The translations under genes and the position numbers were made by a program. 64,000 bases of DNA, from positions 216,120 through 280,119 of the forward strand of contig JANLFL010000001.1 of NCBI GenBank assembly GCA_024655965.1, written 5' to 3'. The stretch's first letter is position 1; the number at the start of each line of letters is the position of its first letter. The notes under the pieces were generated by a model. It was given only the letters and a program-made list of their open reading frames with translations. It was not told the DNA's origin and made no database searches. Positions 51,630-60,642 of the stretch are shown here, piece by piece. The DNA comes from Caldisericota bacterium. GTDB lineage: Bacteria; Caldisericota; JANLFM01.

Positions 51630-52619
51630 ATGCCCGCTTTCAGTTTCTGGGAAGAACAGCGAAAAAACGTAACCAAAAGCTATATCCTCATTTTCGTCTT
51701 CGTGATCATGATGGGGCTCTTCGGCTTCCTCATCGATTTTTCCTTTGAGGTCTGGCCTTGGTTCACCATTGTCTTCCTGGGATTAGCCCTGATTCAGGTC
51801 CTGATCGGGGTAGCTTCCGGTCCCAGCCTGATCCTCTCCTCAGTGGGAGCTCGCCCCCTTGACCAGAGGTACCTGGAGCACAAACAGTTGCAAAACATCC
51901 TGAACGAAATGGGGATCGCCTCGGGCTTAAGGCCTTTGCCTAAACTCTATTACATACCTGGGGAGAAATCGATTAACGCTTTCGCCACGGGGCTGAAAAC
52001 GGAGAACGCCCACATCTGCGTTACTGAAGGGTTGCTCGAGGCTCTCGATCGCGAGGAGACCCAGGGGGTGGTTGCCCACGAAATGAGTCATATTATGAAC
52101 AAGGACATGCTCTACATGACCCTCCTTTCCGCCATCCTGGGGGCAGTTGTGATCATCCAGGTTCTGGCTTTCAGGGGGGCATGGATGGTCGCTCAGACCG
52201 GCGGGGGAAGATCGAGGAAGGATTCCTCAGGATGCGGGTACGCGGTGCTATTTCTTTTAATCGTGGGAGTCCTGGCTACCATTTTCGCCTTTCTGGGAAG
52301 GATCCTTCTTTTCGCTGTTTCCCGCCAAAGGGAATATCTGGCGGATGCCAAAGCGGCGGAGTTCACGAGAAACCCTCGAGGATTGGCTTCCGCCTTGAGG
52401 AAAATTGCCCTCACCCCAGGGAAGGTGAAGAACGCCACCATTGCCACAGCTCACCTGTTTATTTCCGATCCTTTAAGAAGGATGGTGAACGAAAAGGAAG
52501 GCTTCTTCGCCAACCTGTTCAGCACTCACCCCCCGGTTTACCAGAGAATAGCAAGGCTTGAGGGGAAAAGCCCGGAGCAGGTTTTGAGAGAGCTCAAGGG
52601 GGAATTACCCCCAGGTTAA
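51630..52619 (+). CDS. HtpX-like M48 zinc metalloprotease
   Basis: 329 residues with four membrane helices. HEMSH at 150-154 in VVAHEMSHIMNKDM, third ligand Glu in SRQREYLADAKAAEFTRNP, and FSTHPPVYQRIARLE. It degrades misfolded membrane proteins from the cytoplasmic side. Coupled with lemA; such pairs are widespread. Confidence 0.93.
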   Translation: MPAFSFWEEQRKNVTKSYILIFVFVIMMGLFGFLIDFSFEVWPWFTIVFLGLALIQVLIGVASGPSLILSSVGARPLDQRYLEHKQLQNILNEMGIASGLRPLPKLYYIPGEKSINAFATGLKTENAHICVTEGLLEALDREETQGVVAHEMSHIMNKDMLYMTLLSAILGAVVIIQVLAFRGAWMVAQTGGGRSRKDSSGCGYAVLFLLIVGVLATIFAFLGRILLFAVSRQREYLADAKAAEFTRNPRGLASALRKIALTPGKVKNATIATAHLFISDPLRRMVNEKEGFFANLFSTHPPVYQRIARLEGKSPEQVLRELKGELPPG

Positions 52620-52655
52620 AAGGATTCTCTCAAAAAATTAAGAAAGAGGAGAAAG

Positions 52656-53546
52656 GTGTCTGTAATTCAGGAAGGCCTTGCCTGGATAAATGGGGAATTT
52701 CTTCCCCTTGAAAAGGCAAGGGTCTCGGTCGAGGATAGGGGTTTTCAGTTCGCCGATGGAATTTACGAAGTCATCAGGGTTTACGATGGGAAACCCTTCA
52801 CCTTCCGGGAACATCTCGAGAGGCTAAAAACCAGTGCTTTTTTGATCGGGATAGACCCCCGGATGATAAAGGCGGATTTTCAAGAGATCGGGATGGAACT
52901 CATCTCCAGATCAGGCATAAAGGATGCGGAACTTTACATCCAGATTACCAGGGGGAGAGCTCCCCGCTCCCATGTTTTTCCCAAAGGCATCCCTCCTACG
53001 GTGCTCATCTCTATCCGGTCCGTAAGGCCCTTGCCCTTAGACGCGGAAAAAAATGGTATTTCAGCAATCACCTATCCGGACATAAGGTGGGCGAGGTGCA
53101 ACATCAAGTCCATTTCCCTTCTGGCCAACGTTCTGGCAAAAGAGGAAGCGCGGAATGCAAGCGCTTACGAGGCAATTTTTATCAGGGAAGGCCTAATTAC
53201 GGAAGGAGCTTCCTCAAATATTTTTCTTCTCCATCAGGGGGTTCTCCTCACCCCTCCGGCGGATTGGCGAATCCTAAGGGGAATTACCAGGGACATTTTA
53301 ATGGCCTTAGCAATCAAGGAGGGAATTAAAGTTTCCCAAGAGGAATTGAAAAAGGACCTTATTTATGAAGCGGAGGAGGTTTTCATCACGAGCACGGCGA
53401 TCGAGATTCTCCCCGTGGTCAAGGTGGATGGAAGGGTAATTGGAAAGGGAACCCCTGGGAGCACTTTTAAACTCCTCCATCGAAGATTTAAAGAGTATGT
53501 GGAATTCCGGATCGGGGGAAAGAACAAGGGGGACGAGGGATTATAA
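52656..53546 (+). CDS. class IV aminotransferase (D-alanine or branched-chain type)
   Basis: 296 residues from GTG 52656 (AAGAGGAGAAAG before it). Fold-type IV PLP enzyme: WINGEFLPLEKARVSVEDRG, FADGIYEVIRVYDG, the PLP lysine in LLANVLAKEEARNASAYEA, and EGASSNIF. The GIYEVIRVY and VLAKEEA segments look closer to D-amino acid aminotransferase than to IlvE; aminodeoxychorismate lyase is less likely. With alanine racemase at the window's right end, a D-amino-acid role would fit. Confidence 0.88.
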   Translation: MSVIQEGLAWINGEFLPLEKARVSVEDRGFQFADGIYEVIRVYDGKPFTFREHLERLKTSAFLIGIDPRMIKADFQEIGMELISRSGIKDAELYIQITRGRAPRSHVFPKGIPPTVLISIRSVRPLPLDAEKNGISAITYPDIRWARCNIKSISLLANVLAKEEARNASAYEAIFIREGLITEGASSNIFLLHQGVLLTPPADWRILRGITRDILMALAIKEGIKVSQEELKKDLIYEAEEVFITSTAIEILPVVKVDGRVIGKGTPGSTFKLLHRRFKEYVEFRIGGKNKGDEGL

Positions 53547-53576
53547 TAAGGAAAAACTATTTCAGGGAGGATTTTG

Positions 53577-53945
53577 ATGAAGGTCAATTACCCGATCACT
53601 TTCTTCTACGTACGGGATCTGGAAAGGGAGACCTCTTTTTACCGGGACGTTTTAGGTTTTTCGCTGGTCCTCGATCAAGGATGGATCAAGTATTTCGCTT
53701 TGAACGATTGGGCACAACTTGGTTTGGTTGACGCTTCCCGGGGATCGATAAAAGCGAGCGACGAGAAACCCGTTCTCCTTTCCTTCGTGGTGGACGACCC
53801 CGATTACTTTTTCAAGCGCCTGAAGGAATCTGGTTATGAGAAACCCGTTCCTGAGCCGGTTACCCGTGAGGATATCGGGATCAGGGCATTCATTTTCGAG
53901 GATCCTGAAGGTTATAAGCTGGAATTCCAGAAGTTCCTGAAATAG
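53577..53945 (+). CDS. glyoxalase/VOC superfamily protein
   Basis: 122 residues from ATG 53577 (CAGGGAGG upstream); TTG 53574 directly before is an alternative. VOC fold signs: FFYVRDLERETSFYRDVLGF, DPDYFFKRLKESGYE, FIFEDPEGYKLEFQKF with the C-terminal Glu metal ligand. Single-domain, presumably dimeric; could be a lyase, dioxygenase or resistance protein. The substrate is unknown. Confidence 0.85.
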   Translation: MKVNYPITFFYVRDLERETSFYRDVLGFSLVLDQGWIKYFALNDWAQLGLVDASRGSIKASDEKPVLLSFVVDDPDYFFKRLKESGYEKPVPEPVTREDIGIRAFIFEDPEGYKLEFQKFLK

Positions 53946-54033
53946 GGAATTTTCTCTCGAGAAGGGGGAGTTTTGGGGAACCTTGCTTTCCCTTTTTCGT
54001 CAAATTGATGAAGAGGAAAGAAAGGTGGGAAAA

Positions 54034-55353
54034 ATGAAACAGATCGGAATCATTCTGTTTATTATCCTGGGGCTTATTTCCCCAGCCCTGGGGGTTTTTG
54101 GGGTTTCCCCTTCTCCTGCCCTTGAAGGCCTTATCTTCTCTGTCTCCCCCCAAAAGGATTCATACTCCCCCGGGGAAAAAGTGACTTTAAATCTGACCAT
54201 AAAAAATACCGGGACTTCTTTTTTGACCCTCCGTTTTTCCACCTCCCAGGTTTACGATATCCAGATCGTTGGGCCAAACTCGTATTTCTGGAGGTGGTCG
54301 AAGGATCGCTTCTTTGCCCAGGTAATCACTGAAATTCTCCTCAACCCGGGAGAGGAAAAGGTGTTCCAGGAATTCTGGGAAACCAATAAAGATTTTTCCC
54401 CTGGGGAGTATTCGATCTCCGCCTGGCTTCTTTACATGGAAAGGAAATTGGAGGCCAAAGCGGTGGTAACTTTAACCTCCCGGCCTTCAGGAAACGGGGT
54501 GGCTCTGGTCTCCGATCCCGCAGGATGCATGATCAAAATCGACATAACCGACATTCAGGTTCGGGAAAAACTGGAGAAAATGCTTACTCAAGGGAAGGAA
54601 CTCTGGGTAGGGGGGAAGGTGGAAAGGGATGACTCCGGAAACCCTCCCTGGCACTTCCGCTTTGACCCGGATACTATCGAGGTGGCTGAGGTGACCGCAG
54701 AGGGGTTGCAAGCAGTTTACCTTAAGGCAATCGAATCGGACCTCGAATACTGGATGAAGATTTCCCCCGCATACATCTCGGGAAAAGTGGTCGCCATCTT
54801 CGATTCCCCACCCTTTAAGGACATCCAGGAAAACTGGGCTTACCCCTTGATCCTCATGCTTTACTCAAAAGGGATCATAAACGGGTTTCCCGATGGGAAT
54901 TTCTACCCCGAGAGGAGCCTTACCCGGGCGGAGTTCATAAAAATCCTGATGGAGGCTTTGAATCCCCCCATTCCATTGATCCACGTACAATATCCCACCT
55001 TTTCCGACCTCCCTTTCTCCCACTGGGCTTCAAGTTATGTGGAAAACGCCGTGCTTTTGGGCTGGGTCAAGGGATTTCCCGACGGTACCTTCCGCCCCGA
55101 TGAGCCACTGACCAAGGAACAGGTTTTGACCTTTATTGTTCGCGCTTCAGCCTTCCAAGGAGAAACTCCCGAAAAGCCGACTTTCTCCGATTTACCCCCT
55201 GACCATTGGGCTTTCCCGTTTGTGGAACAGGCGGTGGAAATGGGATTGATCGGGGTGAACGACTTTCTCCTGACGAGTTCCCTTTTTGGGACGGGCCTTC
55301 AGGCAACGAGAAGCCAGGTCTGCCTGATCATGGTCCGATTCCTTTTCTTTTAA
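54034..55353 (+). CDS. secreted protein with BsuPI-like domain and three SLH repeats
   Basis: 439 residues from ATG 54034 (AAAGGTGGGAAAA upstream); the frame is open 17 codons further. Signal peptide (IGIILFIILGLISPALG), a BsuPI-type immunoglobulin-like domain at about 30-150 (YSPGEKVTLNLTIKNTGTS), a middle domain of unknown fold, then SLH repeats near 265-310, 330-375 and 390-435 (FPDGNFYPERSLTRAEFIKI, FPDGTFRPDEPLTKEQVLTF). SLH domains hold proteins to secondary wall polymer or envelope. No LPXTG-like sortase signal at the end. The SLH repeats point to an S-layer-bearing cell. Confidence 0.88.
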   Translation: MKQIGIILFIILGLISPALGVFGVSPSPALEGLIFSVSPQKDSYSPGEKVTLNLTIKNTGTSFLTLRFSTSQVYDIQIVGPNSYFWRWSKDRFFAQVITEILLNPGEEKVFQEFWETNKDFSPGEYSISAWLLYMERKLEAKAVVTLTSRPSGNGVALVSDPAGCMIKIDITDIQVREKLEKMLTQGKELWVGGKVERDDSGNPPWHFRFDPDTIEVAEVTAEGLQAVYLKAIESDLEYWMKISPAYISGKVVAIFDSPPFKDIQENWAYPLILMLYSKGIINGFPDGNFYPERSLTRAEFIKILMEALNPPIPLIHVQYPTFSDLPFSHWASSYVENAVLLGWVKGFPDGTFRPDEPLTKEQVLTFIVRASAFQGETPEKPTFSDLPPDHWAFPFVEQAVEMGLIGVNDFLLTSSLFGTGLQATRSQVCLIMVRFLFF

Positions 55354-55383
55354 GCCCGCCAGGAAAAGAGGAGGAATTCTTGC

Positions 55384-56067
55384 GTGCAGGTCTTCGTGGG
55401 GACCAGCGGTTGGTCATACCTCTGGAATGAAGGGGGAAACCTTGAATGGTTTATCCAGAATTCCGGGCTGAATTCCGTTGAATTAAACGCCAGCTTCTAC
55501 CGGTTCCCCTTCAAAAATCAGGTCGCCGGGTGGGCAAAGAGGGGAAAGGAACTCCGCTGGGTAGTCAAGGTCCACCGCCTAATCACCCACCAGCACAAAT
55601 TGAACGAAGAAGCGCTCCCGATTTGGGAGAGGTTCGGGGAGCTCTTCCTCCCCCTCGATCCATTGATCGATTTTTATCTTTTTCAATTACCCCCCGGTTT
55701 TGGGGATTTAAAAAGGGTCGCGGAGTTCTTTTCCAGGACAGGGCTTGGTTCCAGGTTTGCGCTTGAAATTCGAAATAAAGACCTCTTAGCTGATCCTGAA
55801 CTGCCCCTGAAGATTCCCCAGGAGATGACCCTCGTTTCCCAGGATTCTCCCGATTTTAAGGAGAAGCTTTTCCCCGGGAAGACCATTTACCTCCGGATGC
55901 ACGGAAGGAAGTCATGGTATTCCTACGACTATTCCCTGGAGGAACTGGAATCCCTTTCCTTAAAAATTAAGGGATTCTCCCCCGAGAAGGTCTTCATCAT
56001 GTTTAACAACGACCAGGCAATGCTCAAAAATGCCCGGATGATGTACGAGGTTTTATCCCTGGGTTAG
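55384..56067 (+). CDS. DUF72 family protein
   Basis: 227 residues from GTG 55384 (GAGGAGG upstream). VGTSGWSYLWNEGG at the start, LNSVELNASFYRFP, FLFQLPPGFG, YLRMHGRKSWYSYDYS and FIMFNNDQAMLKNA are the DUF72 signatures, a TIM-barrel-like family (YecE-like) of unknown function. It follows the SLH gene by 30 bp and converges on the second DUF362 gene. Confidence 0.92.
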   Translation: MQVFVGTSGWSYLWNEGGNLEWFIQNSGLNSVELNASFYRFPFKNQVAGWAKRGKELRWVVKVHRLITHQHKLNEEALPIWERFGELFLPLDPLIDFYLFQLPPGFGDLKRVAEFFSRTGLGSRFALEIRNKDLLADPELPLKIPQEMTLVSQDSPDFKEKLFPGKTIYLRMHGRKSWYSYDYSLEELESLSLKIKGFSPEKVFIMFNNDQAMLKNARMMYEVLSLG

Positions 56068-56086
56068 CGCGAAAAACGGAGGAAGC

Positions 56087-57202
56087 TCAAATCTCCTTGA
56101 GCTCATATTCCATTGAACCAAGGCCGATTTCCTGGGCATACTCCAATTGATGCCAATGAGCGATCCTGTCCCTGTCCCTGATCCCCGTGAACTTGTCTTC
56201 CCCGGGGGCAAGGTTTTTTACCAAAAGCGAATCTGAGAATCCATGAGCCCTGTTAACCAGATCCAGGGAGGCGGCGTCAATGGCTACTGGATCCAGTGAA
56301 GCAAGGATCCCGATGTCCGGTACAATCGGGGCATCGCTCCATGGAAGACAATCGCAGTCAGGGACCACATTGATCAGAAAATTCATGAACCCCACCTTTC
56401 CCCTCTTGTTGACCAATGCGCCGTAAGCGTGTTCCACCATCCTCTCCAGAAAGGAGGGGACGTCGCTTTCCCAGTTTGGAGAAATCGCCCTGACCGGACA
56501 AACGCTGATGCATTCTCCACAACCGATGCAAATTTCGTGATCGATCAATGCCTTCCCCGTGGCAAAAGAAATGGCACCCGCCGGGCAGACCTCGAAGCAT
56601 TTCTTGCAGGCAGTGCACTTTTCCTTTTTCACCTGGGGTTTCATGGCGGAATGTTGCCTTTGCTTTCCCGCTGCGGGGGCACAACCCATGGCCAAGTTTT
56701 TTATCGCTCCGCCAAAGCCTGCCTCTACATGCCCCTTGAAGTGGCTTAACACGATCATGCTGTCAGCGAAGAAGATGTCCCCTGCGATTTTAACCGTCTT
56801 GAAATTTTTCTTGTTGATCTCAACCTCGACGGAGTTCTTGCTCTTCAGGCCATCGGCAATAATCACGGGGGCGCCAACCACCGCGTAATCGAACCCGTGC
56901 TCAATGGCGGTTATCAAGTGGTCCACCGCATTTGACCTGGAACCGGTGTAAAGGGTATTCGTATCCGTGAGAAAAGGCCTTCCCCCGCTTGCCAGGACTT
57001 TATCAACCACCTGCCGAACCCAAACCGGGTTCAGGAAAGCGTCGTTTCCCCTCTCCCCGAAATGAAGTTTGATGGCCGTCAAATCCCTCTCGGATATAAC
57101 TCTGGAAAAACCCGCAAGGTCAAAAAGCCGTGAGATCTTGGAGATCCGGTTCTCCTTCTCGTTCCTTGCCCTAAGGTTGGCGAAGAAAACCTTGCTTTTC
57201 AT
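56087..57202 (-). CDS. DUF362 domain protein with central 2x[4Fe-4S] domain
   Basis: 371 residues. AIKLHFGERGNDAFLNPVWV and VLSHFKGHVEAGFGGAIKNL belong to DUF362; the ferredoxin domain (CTACKKCFEVCP near 196-207, CIGCGECISVCP near 224-235) lies inside the protein rather than at its end, followed by a ~120-residue C-terminal part. This is the form often annotated as DUF362 or 4Fe-4S binding protein in anaerobes. Catalytic role unknown. Distinct from the paralogue at 85-1209. GAAAGGAGAGCGAAACC precedes ATG 57202. Confidence 0.87.
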   Translation of the reverse strand: MKSKVFFANLRARNEKENRISKISRLFDLAGFSRVISERDLTAIKLHFGERGNDAFLNPVWVRQVVDKVLASGGRPFLTDTNTLYTGSRSNAVDHLITAIEHGFDYAVVGAPVIIADGLKSKNSVEVEINKKNFKTVKIAGDIFFADSMIVLSHFKGHVEAGFGGAIKNLAMGCAPAAGKQRQHSAMKPQVKKEKCTACKKCFEVCPAGAISFATGKALIDHEICIGCGECISVCPVRAISPNWESDVPSFLERMVEHAYGALVNKRGKVGFMNFLINVVPDCDCLPWSDAPIVPDIGILASLDPVAIDAASLDLVNRAHGFSDSLLVKNLAPGEDKFTGIRDRDRIAHWHQLEYAQEIGLGSMEYELKEI

Positions 57203-57297
57203 GGTTTCGCTCTCCTTTCGGAAATCTTATGGAAAATAAAATTGTTTTAATCTGGGAACTATATTTTAGAATAAAGGATTTTTGGAGATAGCGAAAT

Positions 57298-57627
57298 ATG
57301 AGAATCTGGGACCTCCCTCCCGAGAGGCTTTGCAGAAACCATCTCCTTGCGGAGCACCGGGAGATTCATGCTATCTGGAACATAATTACTATGAAAAAAT
57401 CCGGATACTCCCGGCATCCAGAGACTTTAAGGTGGGTGGGGAAGCTTAAAGCCCTATTCCTTCGCCACCAGCAAATTGCCCAGGAAATGGAAAACAGAGG
57501 GTTCAAACATAATTCCCCCTTGAACCCCAACCTTGCAGGGGGCTCCTCAATTCAGGATAAATTTGTAGATGATCCTTTAACCCAAATCAAGATCCTGAAG
57601 AGCAAGGGCTGCCCCTGTCGTTTTTAA
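57298..57627 (+). CDS. pyrimidine dimer DNA glycosylase / T4 endonuclease V-like
   Basis: 109 residues. The N-terminus MRIWDLPPERLCRNHLLAEH, then EIHAIWNIITMKKSG, SRHPETLRWVGKL and FLRHQQIAQEMENRGFKHNS, follow the T4 endonuclease V plan, with the conserved H/AEHRE glutamate expected to be catalytic. Many bacterial relatives repair UV dimers; some short ones are only annotated Pyr_excise. It ends in CPC and has GGAGATAGCGAAAT before the ATG. It converges on the STAND NTPase gene. Confidence 0.75.
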   Translation: MRIWDLPPERLCRNHLLAEHREIHAIWNIITMKKSGYSRHPETLRWVGKLKALFLRHQQIAQEMENRGFKHNSPLNPNLAGGSSIQDKFVDDPLTQIKILKSKGCPCRF

Positions 57628-57649
57628 AACTCTTCCCTTGATTCGTTCC

Positions 57650-60490
57650 TCAAGCGCTTGGGGCTTTCCTCTCCAGGAGGGAAAAGAGCCGCTGGGTATC
57701 GGGGTGATTCTCCCCCAAAGTTTCTTTGAGGATGGAATGGGCTTCCCCGAGGAGCTTTAAAGCCTTCTCTTCGTTCCCCCTTTTTCTCTCAATTTCCCCC
57801 AGTAGGGCCAGCGAAAAAGCGACCTCCGGGTGGGAGTGGGGGAAGAACTTCCGGAAAATGCCCAGGGCCTGGTTCGCCAGTGAAAAAGCATTCTCCAGGT
57901 CCCCGGATTTCAAATTCAAGAGCCCCAGGGACCTTAAAGTCACCCCAAGTTCGGGATGACTTTCCCCGAAGAACTTCCTCTGAAGGGCAAGGGCTTTCTG
58001 GAAGTTCTTCACTGACTCCTCAAAGTCCCCCAGGTCAAGATAAAGGTCCCCTAGGCGCCGATAGACTAAGGCGGTGTCCGGATGTTCCTCCCCGATTGTT
58101 TGAAGGCGAATCTTCAAGGAACGGGAAAAATTTTCCAGGGCCGATTTGAGTTTCCCCTGTGCCTGCAGAACTCCTCCGATATTCTCGTAGCAACCAGCAA
58201 CATAGGGATGGACCCTTCCAAAAGCCTGGAGGAAGATTTTCAGGCCTTTTCTGTAATACTCGAGGGCCAGGGTTAATTCCCCCTTGTCCTCGTAAGCGGT
58301 TCCCAAATTGATGTAGCTCGTGGCAACCTCCGGGTGATTCGGGGGCAAAACCTTGAGTTTGATCTCCAGGGAAATTCGATGATTTTCGATCGCCCGAACT
58401 AAATCACCCTTTGCATGATATGCCAGAGCCAGGTTGTTGTACGATCCGGCGACAAAGGGGTGCTCTTTCCCCAGGTGCTTCAAACGAACCTCAAGCCCCT
58501 TTTGGTAATACTGGATGGCTTTCTCGAACTCCCCTACGTTTAGGTAAGCGTTTCCCAAACTGTTCAAGCTGGAGGAGACATCAAGGTGATCGGGCCCCAG
58601 GGCTTTCTGGTAGATTTCCAGGGCTTTCTCGTTGCATTCAATGGCTTTTTTAAAGTCCCCTAACTGGCGATAGGCTATTCCCAGGTTGTTCAAGGAGCGG
58701 GCAATTTCACCGCTTTCCTCGGGAAGGATCTTCCTCTGGATGGAAAGCGCTCTCTCACGAAGGGAGACCGCCGATGGATAATCCCCTTTGGCGAAGGAAA
58801 CGCTCCCCAGTTTATTTAAGGTGCTGGCAGCCTGGAGGCTTTCCGGTCCAAAGGCTTCCTCCTGGAGGGAAAGTGCTTCCTTCAGGAACACTAAAGCCCT
58901 TTCATAATCGCCTTTTGCAAAATATGCTTCCCCAAGTATGGGGAGGAAGGAGATCCTCCAATTCCAGTCCGCGAGCAAGGGGGTGGTAACCTCGATGAGA
59001 AAATCCGGGGCGAAGTGCTTCTCCAGAAAGTCCCTGGCGTTCTCCAGAGCCCACTTTTCATCATTCTCCTGCCCAGTCTGGATGGCGTGCCTAAAGGCCT
59101 CCTTGAGCGATTCAAGGTCTCTTTTTTGAGATTTTTCGTACCTTTCCTTGAAGAGTGAAAAGAAGAAGGAATGGACCCCCCTGTATTCCTCGGGGTAATC
59201 CTGCTTGAACCTTTGCTGGACCATTTCCGCTACCGCTCTGTCGAGGTGAAATACCCCGGGCTTAAGTTCTTTGACGAAGGCGAATCTGGAAAGGGAGGGA
59301 AAATCCCCAATTCCCCAGGAGATGTGGCACTGCTTGGATACTTCCTTTGCTACTTCCCGATCGAACCAGGTAACGAAGGAGAGCATCTCAAGCATTTTCC
59401 GCGTATCGGGCCAGAGGTGACGGAAAACCCTCTCGCAGAGAGAGCGGAAGTCAAGTTTCTCTAACCCGGGGAGGTCGACCCTGCTTTGCGATTCCAACTG
59501 AAAATAGTGCAGGCAGGCAAGGTAAAGGGCGAGGGGAAGGCCCTGGGTGGTTCTGATGAAGAGGGGGTGATGCTTAGAGGGAATCCCGGCCTCTTCTAAG
59601 AATCTCCTGGCATCCTGAAGGCCCAGCTTTTCCAGGGAAAAACCCTTGATCTTTTCTTCCCATTCCTTTTGAACTTCTTCCCAGAGAAGGCACTCTCTGC
59701 CAGAAACGACGAATAGTACCCTGGACTCCATCCCATTGAAATTCCCCACAAACTGGCGGAACCACCTGTCTGACTCCGGAAGGTACCCTGAGCCCCTTTC
59801 GTAGAACTTCTCGTGAGTGTCAAAAAGAAAGACCAAAGAAGCGAATTCCTTTTTCTGATGAAGGATATCCTCGAAAAGTGCCAGCCCCAGAAGCTCCTCC
59901 TGCTCGGAAAGGGGCTTTTCTTCATAGAATTCCAGAAAATCCTTCACGTAATCGATCCTCCTCCGCTGGGCTTCGGTCATCCTCAGAAGGACGGTCCGAG
60001 AAAGCCATTTTACCCCCAGGGAAAGATAGGTCCCTCCAATCAGCCCTGCAAGGTCGGTAAGCACCATCCCCAGGCTTCTGAGCGGTTGCATGCGGTTTTG
60101 CCTGAGGCTTTCAGCCTCTTCTTTTCTCCCCCTTCGGAGGTAAAAGTCAAGCAGGGCAAGGTAAAAGAGGGGGAAATTCAAGCCATATTTTTCCAGTTGC
60201 TCGGTCAAATTGAGGAGGGAAGAGATAACATCGGTCCCCAACTCAAAATTGTAATAGGAGTAGGCGATCTTCTCCCCCTTCTCGTTTTTTTCTTTTAGGT
60301 GCGATTCGAACTTCCTTAAAAGGCTGGTCTTCCCGCTTCCCCCTATTCCGTAAAGGTTTAATACCAGATAATTTTCCTGACCCTCGAGCCTCTTTCTGAA
60401 TTCCTCAAGGATACTCTCCCGGTCGACAAACAGGCCGGAAAGGCGGGAGATCAACTTATTCTCGAATAAAGCCCTGTTTCCAAGAGACAC
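57650..60490 (-). CDS. STAND-type NTPase with C-terminal tetratricopeptide repeats
   Basis: 946 residues from GTG 60490 (AAGGGGG 9 bp upstream); the frame runs on to TTG 60622 without a ribosome site. P-loop YGIGGSGKTSLLRKF near residues 47-61, Walker B-like LVFLFDTHEKF, a helical/winged region, then from about 510 onward many ~42-residue TPRs of the kinesin-light-chain type (SLNNLGIAYRQLGDFKKAIE, YNNLALAYHAKGDLVRAIEN). Such STAND proteins sense a ligand or partner through the repeats and act in signalling or phage defence. No effector domain (TIR, nuclease, protease) is seen at the N-terminus. Divergent from the PIF1-WYL helicase. Confidence 0.85.
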   Translation of the reverse strand: MSLGNRALFENKLISRLSGLFVDRESILEEFRKRLEGQENYLVLNLYGIGGSGKTSLLRKFESHLKEKNEKGEKIAYSYYNFELGTDVISSLLNLTEQLEKYGLNFPLFYLALLDFYLRRGRKEEAESLRQNRMQPLRSLGMVLTDLAGLIGGTYLSLGVKWLSRTVLLRMTEAQRRRIDYVKDFLEFYEEKPLSEQEELLGLALFEDILHQKKEFASLVFLFDTHEKFYERGSGYLPESDRWFRQFVGNFNGMESRVLFVVSGRECLLWEEVQKEWEEKIKGFSLEKLGLQDARRFLEEAGIPSKHHPLFIRTTQGLPLALYLACLHYFQLESQSRVDLPGLEKLDFRSLCERVFRHLWPDTRKMLEMLSFVTWFDREVAKEVSKQCHISWGIGDFPSLSRFAFVKELKPGVFHLDRAVAEMVQQRFKQDYPEEYRGVHSFFFSLFKERYEKSQKRDLESLKEAFRHAIQTGQENDEKWALENARDFLEKHFAPDFLIEVTTPLLADWNWRISFLPILGEAYFAKGDYERALVFLKEALSLQEEAFGPESLQAASTLNKLGSVSFAKGDYPSAVSLRERALSIQRKILPEESGEIARSLNNLGIAYRQLGDFKKAIECNEKALEIYQKALGPDHLDVSSSLNSLGNAYLNVGEFEKAIQYYQKGLEVRLKHLGKEHPFVAGSYNNLALAYHAKGDLVRAIENHRISLEIKLKVLPPNHPEVATSYINLGTAYEDKGELTLALEYYRKGLKIFLQAFGRVHPYVAGCYENIGGVLQAQGKLKSALENFSRSLKIRLQTIGEEHPDTALVYRRLGDLYLDLGDFEESVKNFQKALALQRKFFGESHPELGVTLRSLGLLNLKSGDLENAFSLANQALGIFRKFFPHSHPEVAFSLALLGEIERKRGNEEKALKLLGEAHSILKETLGENHPDTQRLFSLLERKAPSA

Positions 60491-60642
60491 TATTCCAATC
60501 CCCCTTGAAATATTCAAAGGAACGCAACCTGAGTTAATTGTATCAAAGCGAGGGAAATTGAGGATGAACTCCCCTCTTGTAATTCCACGGTTTTTGAGGA
60601 AATTGCCTGGATTGGAAACCAAAATAATGACAGAATATTCCC

